A DNA stretch of 64,000 nucleotides from Ignavibacteriales bacterium (GTDB taxonomy: Bacteria > Bacteroidota > Ignavibacteria > Ignavibacteriales > Melioribacteraceae). Shown in pieces: positions 16,110 to 24,703 of the stretch. The first letter of the stretch is position 1. Every line of letters starts with the position of its first letter. Location: the NCBI GenBank assembly GCA_026390795.1, contig JAPLFG010000001.1, positions 310,001-374,000 on the forward strand, given 5' to 3'. The notes beneath the pieces were generated by a model. That model ran no database searches, was not told the DNA's origin, and worked only from the letters and a program-made list of their open reading frames with translations. Position numbers and translations under genes: made by a program.

Positions 16110-17150
16110 GTGAAACCAATCAGAAAAGAAAAAGTAAAAAAAATACTTATTATCAAGCTTCGTGGTATCGGTGATGTTGTTCTCTCAACGATCGTTATCG
16201 ATAATCTTAGAAAAGATTTTCCGAAAGCTCAGATTGATTACTTAGTTGAATCACCTTCACAACCCGGATTATCCGGTCTAAAAGAAATTAAACAAGTTCT
16301 GATTTTCGATCGTAACAACTTTTGGAATAAAGTTTCGATGGTACTACAAATCAGAAAGAATAAATACGATTTAATCCTTGATTTGTTTTCGAATCCCTCA
16401 ACCGCTTTGGTAACTTTTTTCAGCGGAGCAAAATATCGTGTTGGATTTCCCTATCGAGGAAGAAGATACGCTTATAATTTATATGGTCCCGCTGAACGAG
16501 GAAAATATCATTCTGCATTACTTCATCTCGAAACATTAAAAATGATTGGGTTGAATTCTTCTTATAAACAGTTGTATTATTATATAAGTCCAGCAGCATT
16601 ACGGGTTGCGGAGAAATATCTTAGAGACAGTTTTATAGAAAATAATTTTGTCGTCGGTATATGCCCCACCGGCGGATGGGAATCAAAGAAATGCGATCCC
16701 AGTAAGTTTGCAGAGATTGCTAAAGCTGTGATCAAAAAATATAACGCAAAGATATTTATTCTTTGGGGAAAATCTGATCAGGAAGATGCATTCAAAATTC
16801 AATCTCTAATCGGTGATAAATCAATCATTGCTCCGGAAACTACAATTCAAGAACTAGCAGCATTGATAGCACGATGTAAAATTTTAATTGCTAACGATAG
16901 CGGACCAATGCATATTGCTACATCAGTTGGTACACCGGTACTAGGATTGTTTGGTCCCACAAGTCCGCATATGCAGGGTCCATTCGGTGAAATGCATGAG
17001 TGGGTAAGGTTGGATGAACTGGATTGTATAGAATGCAACCTGCTTGTCTGTCCTAAACAGCATGAATGTTTCCGCGATCTTCCTCTTGAAAAGGTATTAG
17101 ATAAAGTTGATTATCTAATTTCAAAAAACAACATACTGATTAAGAGTTGA
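16110..17150 (+). CDS. Glycosyltransferase family 9 protein (heptosyltransferase-like), copy 1
   Basis: GT9 enzymes transfer heptose or related sugars to lipopolysaccharide core at the inner membrane. The start is GTG (MKPIRKEK). Hallmarks are the N-terminal KILIIKLRGIGDVVLSTIVIDNLRKDFP and the nucleotide-sugar region ILIANDSGPMHIATSVGTPVLGLFGPTSP near residue 265. The C-terminus has a Cys cluster (CIECNLLVCPKQHEC), frequent in GT9 proteins. First of three overlapping GT9 genes, hence part of one polysaccharide or LPS-core assembly unit. Acceptor and donor unknown. Confidence 0.9.
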   Translation: MKPIRKEKVKKILIIKLRGIGDVVLSTIVIDNLRKDFPKAQIDYLVESPSQPGLSGLKEIKQVLIFDRNNFWNKVSMVLQIRKNKYDLILDLFSNPSTALVTFFSGAKYRVGFPYRGRRYAYNLYGPAERGKYHSALLHLETLKMIGLNSSYKQLYYYISPAALRVAEKYLRDSFIENNFVVGICPTGGWESKKCDPSKFAEIAKAVIKKYNAKIFILWGKSDQEDAFKIQSLIGDKSIIAPETTIQELAALIARCKILIANDSGPMHIATSVGTPVLGLFGPTSPHMQGPFGEMHEWVRLDELDCIECNLLVCPKQHECFRDLPLEKVLDKVDYLISKNNILIKS

Positions 17151-18223
17151 AAAAAATCGAGATACTATTTAGAAGATTTATGCTTTCATTACTTCTTTTG
17201 ATAAGGAAGAATGCAAATCAAAATGAGTTACCCATAATTTCTAGAGAAAGCAAAGTTCTATTCATTAGATTGAATAGAATTGGTGACGCACTTGTTACAA
17301 CCCCACTGCTAAAAGAGATCAAGGAACAGATTGGCTGCAAAGTTTATGTATTGGCAGGTAGTCAGAACTACTTTATCTTTGAAAATCCAAACTTAGCAGA
17401 CGAGCTAATAATCTACCGTAAAAGTATTCATGGTATTCGAACTTTAATTAAAATGGTAAATAGGTTCGAATTTGATGCTATCGTTGATTTGCATGACGAT
17501 GTATCATCAACAGTAAGCTATTTAATTGCATTTGCTAAAAGCAAATACAAATTTGGTCTCAAAAAAAAGAATGCTAAGCTTTATACTCATACCGTTCTCA
17601 AATTGGACCCGTCGAAATACCATGTTGTAAATAGAATGTTGGAATTTGGAAAACTTTTTGGATTAAAAATAAACCCGGATAAAATAAATATATTCTTTGA
17701 GCCGAAGTTAACTTCTTCTAAATCTGCAGAAGAATTTGTAAAAAATAATTACTCTGCAAAGAATTTCTTAGTTGGTATAAACATTTCAGCCGGCAACGAG
17801 GCAAGGTTTTGGGGAGTGGCAAATTATAGACTTCTCATTGCAGAATTGTCAACTTATGATGTTAATGTGCTTTTGCTCTGTTCCCCAAAAGATTTGAATA
17901 ATGCTTCACAGATTTCGAATAATAATATTCCAATATTTTACCGCCCAACATTTGATGAATTCTGTGCAATGATTCCGTTAATCGACTTTTTGTTTACTCC
18001 GGATACTTCTATTGTTCATGTTGCTTCTGTATTTCAAAAACCATTGTTCGGGCTTTATGTTAAATATAACACAACTGATAAGATCTGGTCGCCTTATAAA
18101 TCTGAATATGAAGCCATAATAACCGAAGAACCAACATTACAAAACATTACTTTTGAGGAAGTAAAAAATAAATTCATTCCATTTTTTGAGAAAATCTATA
18201 TAGAGAAGGAAAGAAATGAATAA
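17147..18223 (+). CDS. Glycosyltransferase family 9 protein, copy 2
   Basis: Second GT9 gene. The TTG start at 17147 overlaps the stop codon of copy 1 and follows AAGAG. After a hydrophobic N-terminus (FMLSLLLLI) come ESKVLFIRLNRIGDALVTTPLLKEIKEQ and, at about residue 280, FLFTPDTSIVHVASVFQKPLFGLY; the usual NDSGP is changed to TPDTS, as in some other GT9 members. It lacks the C-terminal Cys cluster. The start of copy 3 overlaps its stop by 8 bp. Likely adds a different sugar in the same pathway. Confidence 0.88.
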   Translation: MKKIEILFRRFMLSLLLLIRKNANQNELPIISRESKVLFIRLNRIGDALVTTPLLKEIKEQIGCKVYVLAGSQNYFIFENPNLADELIIYRKSIHGIRTLIKMVNRFEFDAIVDLHDDVSSTVSYLIAFAKSKYKFGLKKKNAKLYTHTVLKLDPSKYHVVNRMLEFGKLFGLKINPDKINIFFEPKLTSSKSAEEFVKNNYSAKNFLVGINISAGNEARFWGVANYRLLIAELSTYDVNVLLLCSPKDLNNASQISNNNIPIFYRPTFDEFCAMIPLIDFLFTPDTSIVHVASVFQKPLFGLYVKYNTTDKIWSPYKSEYEAIITEEPTLQNITFEEVKNKFIPFFEKIYIEKERNE

Positions 18224-19352
18224 ACAAGCTCCAAACTGTAAAAACTTTAATGGATATAAGCCTTGTTTTCCGGATCATAATTGTTGGGAAGACGGATGTA
18301 AAGAAATGAACCCGATTGGAACAAAAATTTTAATTATAAACCTTGATGCGATGGGAGATGTCTTAATGACGACTGCCCAGCTTCAATCAATCAAACGGAA
18401 ATATCCTGTATCTACAATCTATTGGATTACGCTAAAGGTTGCATCAGGATTACTTGAGAACAACACCTACATCGATAGAGTACTAGTTTTTGACTTTGAA
18501 TCATTATTGATTCTTCAGTCTTTAGATTTTGATATCGTCATGAATGTTGATAAATCAATTCGCTCCGGTGCTTTGGCAATGCAAGTAAAGGCAAAAGAAC
18601 GTCTTGGTTTTGGAATAAACTCTAATGGACAGATAATACCGCTGAACAATGGCGCTGAATACAATTACCGTCTTGGTATGGATGACCACCTGAAATTCAA
18701 AGTAAACAAAAGATACGGGCAGGACTATCTTGCTGAGACATTTGAGCTCGATTATAACCGGGACGACTATGTTTTTAATTTTACAACTGCCGAGAATGAT
18801 TTCATAGAGAAATACAAAAATGAAATTGGTGTAAGGGAGAATGATGAAATAGTTGGTTTTAATACCGGCTGTTCTCTTCTATTCCCAAACAAAAAAATGA
18901 CAATAGAGCAGCACGTTGTATTGATAGAAAAGTTCTTAAGTTATAATCGTTTTAAGATTATGCTCCTTGGCGGTCCGGAAGACGAAGAGAGAAATAAAGT
19001 AATCGCCGAGAATTTTAAAGGACGGATAATAAATACTCCAACACATGACGGTGTCCGAAAAGGAGCTTGTTATGAGAGTATTCCACAATTAATTATTACA
19101 GGCGATTCATTCGGAATGCATCTGGCAATAGCATTAAAAAAATATGTGATCGCATGGTTCGGGTTAAGTTGCTGGACTGAAATTGACTTATATGATAGAG
19201 GCGTTAAGTTGTTTCCAGAAAATCTTTTCTGCGCGCCTTGCTGGAAAAAAGTTTGTCCTTATAATCTGGAGTGCATTCAGATGATTGACCTCGAAAGGAT
19301 AGTAAATGAATCCTTGACATTTTTTGATAAGCAAAAAAATGAATCGAAGTAG
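18216..19352 (+). CDS. Glycosyltransferase family 9 protein, copy 3, with Cys-rich termini
   Basis: Third GT9 gene. TKILIINLDAMGDVLMTTAQLQSIKRKYP is the N-terminal signature and LIITGDSFGMHLAIALKKYVIAWFG replaces the usual ANDSGP region. It begins with an extra 30 residues containing four Cys (8, 17, 23, 28) and ends with CAPCWKKVCPYNLEC. The two Cys clusters could jointly hold a metal, which is inference. Tight overlap with copy 2 implies co-translation. Confidence 0.87.
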   Translation: MNKQAPNCKNFNGYKPCFPDHNCWEDGCKEMNPIGTKILIINLDAMGDVLMTTAQLQSIKRKYPVSTIYWITLKVASGLLENNTYIDRVLVFDFESLLILQSLDFDIVMNVDKSIRSGALAMQVKAKERLGFGINSNGQIIPLNNGAEYNYRLGMDDHLKFKVNKRYGQDYLAETFELDYNRDDYVFNFTTAENDFIEKYKNEIGVRENDEIVGFNTGCSLLFPNKKMTIEQHVVLIEKFLSYNRFKIMLLGGPEDEERNKVIAENFKGRIINTPTHDGVRKGACYESIPQLIITGDSFGMHLAIALKKYVIAWFGLSCWTEIDLYDRGVKLFPENLFCAPCWKKVCPYNLECIQMIDLERIVNESLTFFDKQKNESK

Positions 19353-20232
19353 AATTGACCTCATCGCAGAGTATGAATCATTAAAACGACCGTTATTACT
19401 AGATGGCGCGATGGGGAGTCTTTTACAACAGAAGAATATACCTCTTCATAAATATCTTTGGTCTTCTATAGCTAACATAACTCATCCTGATGCAGTTGTA
19501 CAAATTCACAAGGATTACATTGATGCGGGAGCAGAAATTATAACGACGAATACATTCCGTTCAAATCCAAATGCTTTCAATCAATCCAATCTTCATATCA
19601 CAAATGAAGAGTTTATCCGCTGCGGAGTGCAATTGGCATTTGACGCTATTGAAGAGAAACAAATTTTAGTTGCTGGTTCGAACGCACCCGCTGAAGATTG
19701 TTATCAAATAGAAAGATCAATTACCCAAAATAAATTAGATTACAATCATAAGTTACATATTGAGCAACTCTGGGAAAGCGGTTGTGATCTAATCTGGAAT
19801 GAAACGCAAAGTCATTGGGATGAGATTAAGATCATTTGCGATTTCTGTTCTGAAAACTCCTATCCATTTACCGTAAATCTATACTTCAATGATGAGCTAA
19901 AACTTTTGAGCGGCGAACCGTTGAATGAAGCAGTCGAATTTATTTCTGAATTTTCACCAACTTGTATTGGATTCAATTGCGTTACTCCGCAATTGTTAAA
20001 TAAATATTTTGAAAAAAATATTCCTCCTAAAAAATGGGGATTTTATTTTAATTGCGGTGGAAGTGAACATTCTGATGCAATTATAAAATGTGTACTCGAT
20101 CCACTAAGTTATTCGATTGAAATTAAACAATTATTAGAGTTGAATCCGATGTATGCAGGATCTTGCTGCGGCTCAAATCCAGATCACACCCGTGCAATCA
20201 AGGTTATGTTTGATGAATTATATCGAAATTAA
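19339..20232 (+). CDS. Homocysteine S-methyltransferase-family protein
   Basis: Zinc-dependent methyltransferase barrel as in MetH N-terminal domain, MmuM and BHMT. Substrate-side motif LLLDGAMGSLLQQ is near the N-terminus, ITTNTFRSNPNAF around residue 60, and zinc ligands in GFNCVTP and the C-terminal AGSCCGSNPDHTRAI. The ATG at 19339 is preferred to the TTG at 19324. About 297 residues: barrel only, no cobalamin domain. Methyl donor (S-methylmethionine or other) cannot be predicted. It overlaps the end of the GT9 gene and the start of ispE. Confidence 0.9.
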   Translation: MNRSRIDLIAEYESLKRPLLLDGAMGSLLQQKNIPLHKYLWSSIANITHPDAVVQIHKDYIDAGAEIITTNTFRSNPNAFNQSNLHITNEEFIRCGVQLAFDAIEEKQILVAGSNAPAEDCYQIERSITQNKLDYNHKLHIEQLWESGCDLIWNETQSHWDEIKIICDFCSENSYPFTVNLYFNDELKLLSGEPLNEAVEFISEFSPTCIGFNCVTPQLLNKYFEKNIPPKKWGFYFNCGGSEHSDAIIKCVLDPLSYSIEIKQLLELNPMYAGSCCGSNPDHTRAIKVMFDELYRN

Positions 20233-21055
20233 AGCTCCGGCGAAAATAAATATTGGATTATCAATTCTCTCTAAAAGAGAAGATAGTTTTCATAATCTTT
20301 CAACACTCTTCTACCCTATCTCGGATCTTTTTGATATTTTGATTTTCGAGCAGGCAAATCATTTTGAATTCTACTGCAATTCAGATTTGATTCCAAAAGA
20401 CCACTCTAATATTGTAGTGAAGGCAAAAAATCTTCTGGAAGAAGTTTCTGGAAAAATAATAAGGGTAAAAATTGAACTTAAAAAATTTATTCCGTCGCAA
20501 GCGGGTCTTGGCGGAGGAAGTTCAGATGCGGCTGCTACTTTAATTTCGCTTAATGAAATGTTTAGGCTGAAACTTAATCATGAAAAATTAATTGCTCTGG
20601 CTTTGGAGCTTGGTTCTGATGTTCCGTTTTTCATAAAATCAAAACCGGCAATTGGTACCTCTCGGGGTGAAATTCTTAATTACGTAGACTTTGAAATAAC
20701 CGAACCAATATTAATTATAAATCCCGGAATTAATATTTCAACAAAAGAAGCATTCCAGAATATCTCTCCCATCAATTTTCAGTTCGATTTTAATTCAATT
20801 GTGAAAGAAGGGAAAATAAATTATAACATTATCAAAGAAGTGATCAAAAACGATTTCGAAAAGTATGTGTTTGAGAAATTTCCAGTGATTGAAGAAATTA
20901 AAAATAAGTTGTATGAATACGGGGCATTTTTTGCTCTTCTTTCTGGCTCCGGTTCAACAGTATATGGGATATTTCCGAACCTTAAATTAGCAGAGAAGGC
21001 AAAAGCTAAAATGTCTAAAGAATATTTTAGTTTTCTAAGTAATCCTCTTTCGTGA
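20213..21055 (+). CDS. ispE: 4-Diphosphocytidyl-2-C-methyl-D-erythritol kinase
   Basis: GHMP kinase of the non-mevalonate isoprenoid pathway; phosphorylates CDP-methylerythritol at the 2-position. Signatures are APAKINIGLSIL at the N-terminus, SQAGLGGGSSDAAAT (ATP-binding glycine loop, about residue 95) and ALLSGSGSTVYGIF near the C-terminus. The ATG at 20213 gives 280 residues, the usual length, beginning at MNYIEIKAPAKIN. The 3' end overlaps the convergent sensor kinase gene by 29 bp. Confidence 0.95.
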   Translation: MNYIEIKAPAKINIGLSILSKREDSFHNLSTLFYPISDLFDILIFEQANHFEFYCNSDLIPKDHSNIVVKAKNLLEEVSGKIIRVKIELKKFIPSQAGLGGGSSDAAATLISLNEMFRLKLNHEKLIALALELGSDVPFFIKSKPAIGTSRGEILNYVDFEITEPILIINPGINISTKEAFQNISPINFQFDFNSIVKEGKINYNIIKEVIKNDFEKYVFEKFPVIEEIKNKLYEYGAFFALLSGSGSTVYGIFPNLKLAEKAKAKMSKEYFSFLSNPLS

Positions 21056-22460
21056 CTTCAAAAATATCATACTCGTTTTGTTTATAGCTAATAGGAATAA
21101 TAATTTCAAAATTTGTTCCGGGTCTATTTTCTTGAGTCAAACGTGAGGGACTTGTAACTTTTATTACCCCGCCTAGTTTTTCCACAATCTCTTTGACAAT
21201 AGCTAATCCCATTCCGCTTCCCTCGTGTATGGTTTTATTGATATTGGAAGCTCTGTAAAATTGTTCAAATATTTTATCAATGTCTTTTTGTGGAATTCCA
21301 ATCCCGTTATCACAAACTTCTAAAGTAAATCTATCAGCATTAGAGTCTAATCTAACTTCTATCGTTCCCTCATCTTCAATATATTTTAGCGCATTCGAGA
21401 TCACATTTGAAACAACCAGCTCTAAAAGTATTTTATCGGATTTTATGATTAGCTGTTCGTTTGTATTATCGATAAAAATCATATTGATTGATTTATCTTT
21501 TGCCAATTCACTGAAAGTATCAAGTAGATTCTTAATGAAGACACTTAAATTAATCTCATCGGTAAGATTAATTTCCAGTAATCTAAGTTTAGAAATGTTA
21601 AGAATGTTTTTGATAAGTTGCAGTGCTTCCTCAGTTCTAAGTTCAGCACGCTGAATTTTTTGTTCAACTAACTCACTCACGGTTCCTACATAACCATTCT
21701 TTATTAATTCTAAAATAGAATGAACAGCCGCAATGGGTGTTTTAATTTCATGAACGATTCCGATAGTATATTTTTGCTTTGCAATCTCAGCCTCATTAAG
21801 CTTTTCTAATGATGAACGCAGCTGTTGTTCCCGCTGGTATAGTTGGTGCGCAATTTTATTAGCAATGTACACTGAAATAAATAACATTATTGCGAAAATT
21901 ATTACAAAGAGAATATCATAAGTTAAGGTATGCGGCTGGGAGCCAACATAGAGTCCGGGAATAAAATGGTGCTGTATCCAATTTAGTTTTTGAAATAAAG
22001 TCAGAGTAGCGAACACACAACTAATTAATCCTGCAGTGAGATATATTATATAACCGGGTAAAATTAAACTGCCAATTATCATATGAAAGATAAAAAACAT
22101 GTAAAGCGGAGATTCAATTAGACCTGTGTAATAAACCAAAAGCATTAAAGCGGTTAAATCCAAAATCATCTGGATAAGTGAAAGATGAAGTCCATTAAAT
22201 TTACCGGGATCGGTAGAAACATATTTCCGAATTGAATGAACAAGTACATTGTAGAGGAGAATTGAAATATTAATGCCGTTAATGGCAATTATTTGGTCAA
22301 TTGAAAATTCTAAGTGAAAAAGAAATTGTCCAGTAATAAAAAAACCGAATAGTACAACAGAGGCGAGGTATCTTAGCCGTATAAACCAGAGATTACGAGT
22401 CTTTATTGCCTTCCAAAATTCGCCATAATGATAAGTCCACTCTGGTACAAGATTTAGCAT
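21027..22460 (-). CDS. Membrane sensor histidine kinase (orphan)
   Basis: N-terminal half: about six membrane helices (residues 25-205), with no recognisable periplasmic sensor domain. A short coiled coil (REQQLRSSLEKLNEAE) links to HisKA with the phospho-accepting His in IVHEIKTPIAAVHS (about 236), then HATPase_c with N-box NVISNALKYIED, G1 DNGIGIPQKDI, F-box and G2 GSGMGLAIVK. 477 residues. No response regulator is adjacent. It lies downstream of the hydrogenase operon but beyond its terminator, so a functional link is only possible. Input signal unknown. Confidence 0.9.
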   Translation of the reverse strand: MLNLVPEWTYHYGEFWKAIKTRNLWFIRLRYLASVVLFGFFITGQFLFHLEFSIDQIIAINGINISILLYNVLVHSIRKYVSTDPGKFNGLHLSLIQMILDLTALMLLVYYTGLIESPLYMFFIFHMIIGSLILPGYIIYLTAGLISCVFATLTLFQKLNWIQHHFIPGLYVGSQPHTLTYDILFVIIFAIMLFISVYIANKIAHQLYQREQQLRSSLEKLNEAEIAKQKYTIGIVHEIKTPIAAVHSILELIKNGYVGTVSELVEQKIQRAELRTEEALQLIKNILNISKLRLLEINLTDEINLSVFIKNLLDTFSELAKDKSINMIFIDNTNEQLIIKSDKILLELVVSNVISNALKYIEDEGTIEVRLDSNADRFTLEVCDNGIGIPQKDIDKIFEQFYRASNINKTIHEGSGMGLAIVKEIVEKLGGVIKVTSPSRLTQENRPGTNFEIIIPISYKQNEYDIFEVTKEDYLEN

Positions 22461-22539
22461 ATATATTCTAAAGAATTAATAATCTTGCGTTGAGAATCAC
22501 AATTAATATAGGCAGATTGTAATTTAAAGTAAACGAATC

Positions 22540-22734
22540 TCATATCAGTGTAGTGAAAAAAGAGATTCCTAAAATAATTAGTAGGGCTCCAATAATTATT
22601 GAAGTCTGCCATCTGGCAAAATTCAATGTCCACCCAATACCAACTCGTTTAGGGACAAAAACTTTCTGGTTCTCAGAATCGAAATAAAATATTCCAAATT
22701 TCCAATTTGATCTATCGTCTGAATCATCATTCAT
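22540..22734 (-). CDS. DUF5808 small membrane protein
   Basis: About 64 residues matching the DUF5808 pattern: WKFGIFYFDSENQKVFVPKRVGIGWTLNFARW, then one C-terminal membrane helix (IIIGALLIILGISFF). Function unknown in the literature I know. An upstream TTG at 22746 would add four residues; the ATG at 22732-22734, preceded by GGAAAAGAAG, is preferred. It sits just after the hydrogenase operon terminator and 79 bp before the sensor kinase gene on the same strand. Confidence 0.75.
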   Translation of the reverse strand: MNDDSDDRSNWKFGIFYFDSENQKVFVPKRVGIGWTLNFARWQTSIIIGALLIILGISFFTTLI

Positions 22735-22749
22735 CTTCTTTTCCAAAAT

Positions 22750-22781
22750 AAGGAAGGGCTCAATATTTTGAGCCCTTCCTT
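22750..22781 (-). terminator. Strong terminator ending the hydrogenase operon
   Basis: Perfect 14-bp stem AAGGAAGGGCTCAA (22750-22763), 4-nt loop TATT, then TTGAGCCCTTCCTT (22768-22781). On the minus strand it starts 5 nt after the stop codon of the last hydrogenase gene and is followed by ATTTTGG. This is the most stable hairpin I see in the window and marks the end of the ten-gene transcript. Confidence 0.85.
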
Positions 22782-22786
22782 ACCAA

Positions 22787-24703
22787 TTAAACTATGTATC
22801 TACCGCGAGGTGTATAATGAGTATGAAGTAATTCATGAGATTTATGTCCGCACGGACCATCGGTCAAGAACTCTTCATAAATCTGAACTACGTGTGGATT
22901 TTCGTGCGACTTACGAAGCTCAAGAGATTCATCTTCAGCATAAATTGCCTTGGCTCTTAACTTCCGAATTTCAGGAGTTGTTGGAATTGGTTGTCCACCG
23001 CCACCTATACAGCCACCGGGACAGGCCATAAATTCTATGAAATGACATTCTGAAAATTTACCGCCTGCTTTTATATCATCCATAATTTTTTTAGCATTTG
23101 CAGTACCATGAGCCACTGCTATTTTCAAAGTTGCTCCTTTAAGCCAATCCCAATTAGGTACTAAATGTTTTAGTATCTCCGGAACCGGACCGACTTTATC
23201 ACCAATTGGAATTTCCATATACTTAACACCATCAAATCCGCGTAATGGAATAATATTTGCGTTTGCAAAAATGTCCTCAGCTTTTTTACCTAAAACGAAT
23301 TCGACAACCGACCGGATCGCTGCTTCCATAACACCCCCAGTAGCACCGAATATTAATCCAGCGCCGGATGCTTCACCGAATGGATTATCGAAATCACTCT
23401 TAGGCATTTCCGGCAAATTGATTCCTGCTTCTCTAATCATTTTAGCCATTTCGCGTGTTGTTAAGCCGTAATCAACATCTCTAAAACCGCTATCATTCAT
23501 TTCCGGTCTGTTGCATTCGAATTTTTTAGCAGAACACGGCATCAATGCAACGGATACAACATCAGCAGGATCAATACCAACCTTCTGTGCATAAAAGGTT
23601 TTAATGAGTGCGCCGAACATCTGTTGAGGAGATTTGGCTGAACTTAAATTGTCAATATATTCCGGATAATAATGTTCAAGGAATTTGACCCAGCCAGGTG
23701 AACACGATGTGAATTGCGGAAGTGCGACTTCTTCTTTTTGAACGAGTGCTTTATATAAACGAAGAATTAATTCTGTCCCCTCTTCGATGATTGTTAAATC
23801 GGCTGTAAAATTGGTATCAAATACTTTATCGAAACCAATTCTCTTAAGCGCTGTATTTAATTCTCTTGTCATTGAATGACCTGCACCTAATCCAAATTCT
23901 TCTCCAATTGCAGCTCTTGGTGACGGAGCCGTCTGAATAATAACATGTTTTTTAGGATCGTCAATAGCCGCCCAAATTTCATCAGATGGATCGTTAGCTC
24001 GTAAAGCAGCAGTTGGGCACCGGTTAATACATTGCCCGCAATTGATGCAAATTACATCGCTCAATGGTTTATCTAAAAATGTACTGATATGAGTTTTGTC
24101 TCCTCTGTCTACAGCTTCAAGAACACCTACTTCCTGAAGATCAATACAAGTTCTAACACAACGTTTACAGAGAATGCATTTACTCATATCTCTAATAACG
24201 GAATATGAAGATTTATCAATTTCATACTTTGGTTCTGTAACATGACCGTAAGTGTAACTATCAACACCATACTCTTTAGCAAGAGCTTGCAATTCACATT
24301 TACCATTTCTAAAACATGAATAACATTCGCCGTAATGTTCACTCAACATTAAATCTATAATATTTCTTCGTGCCTTTCGAACCATTGGCGTTGAGGTCTT
24401 TATTTTCATTGGTGCAGTGATTGGGTATGCACAAGATGCTTGAAGTGTTCTCATCCCTTCAACTTCTACAACACATATTCTGCAAACTCCGGCTACACAC
24501 AAATCCTCATGGTTACACAAAGTTGGAATACTTATGCCGCTCATCTTGCACGCTTCAAGAATTGTGGTTCCAAGCGGGACAGTAATTTTCTTTTCGTTTA
24601 TTTCAACCGTAATGGTTCCGCCGATTGTAGTTAAATCAGTAGGTTTTTCAATCGTCAACGGTTTTTGACTAACCGGCGCTCTCAAATTATCTTTACTTTC
24701 CAT
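22787..24703 (-). CDS. hydA: [FeFe]-hydrogenase catalytic subunit HydA, set 2 (638 aa)
   Basis: Catalytic subunit of a multimeric NAD(P)-linked, probably electron-bifurcating hydrogenase. N-terminal [2Fe-2S] domain with C63, C74, C77, C91; His-Cys3 [4Fe-4S] site H123, C127, C130, C136; two [4Fe-4S] clusters from C176/179/182/186 and C219/222/225/229. The H-cluster domain has L1 TSCSPGW (332-338), L2 MPCSAKKFE (C390) and L3 CPGGCIGGGG (C561, C565), followed by the small-subunit-like tail. L1 has Ser335 where the classical TSCCP motif has its second Cys. Overlaps the HydB gene by 11 bp. Confidence 0.95.
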   Translation of the reverse strand: MESKDNLRAPVSQKPLTIEKPTDLTTIGGTITVEINEKKITVPLGTTILEACKMSGISIPTLCNHEDLCVAGVCRICVVEVEGMRTLQASCAYPITAPMKIKTSTPMVRKARRNIIDLMLSEHYGECYSCFRNGKCELQALAKEYGVDSYTYGHVTEPKYEIDKSSYSVIRDMSKCILCKRCVRTCIDLQEVGVLEAVDRGDKTHISTFLDKPLSDVICINCGQCINRCPTAALRANDPSDEIWAAIDDPKKHVIIQTAPSPRAAIGEEFGLGAGHSMTRELNTALKRIGFDKVFDTNFTADLTIIEEGTELILRLYKALVQKEEVALPQFTSCSPGWVKFLEHYYPEYIDNLSSAKSPQQMFGALIKTFYAQKVGIDPADVVSVALMPCSAKKFECNRPEMNDSGFRDVDYGLTTREMAKMIREAGINLPEMPKSDFDNPFGEASGAGLIFGATGGVMEAAIRSVVEFVLGKKAEDIFANANIIPLRGFDGVKYMEIPIGDKVGPVPEILKHLVPNWDWLKGATLKIAVAHGTANAKKIMDDIKAGGKFSECHFIEFMACPGGCIGGGGQPIPTTPEIRKLRAKAIYAEDESLELRKSHENPHVVQIYEEFLTDGPCGHKSHELLHTHYTPRGRYIV

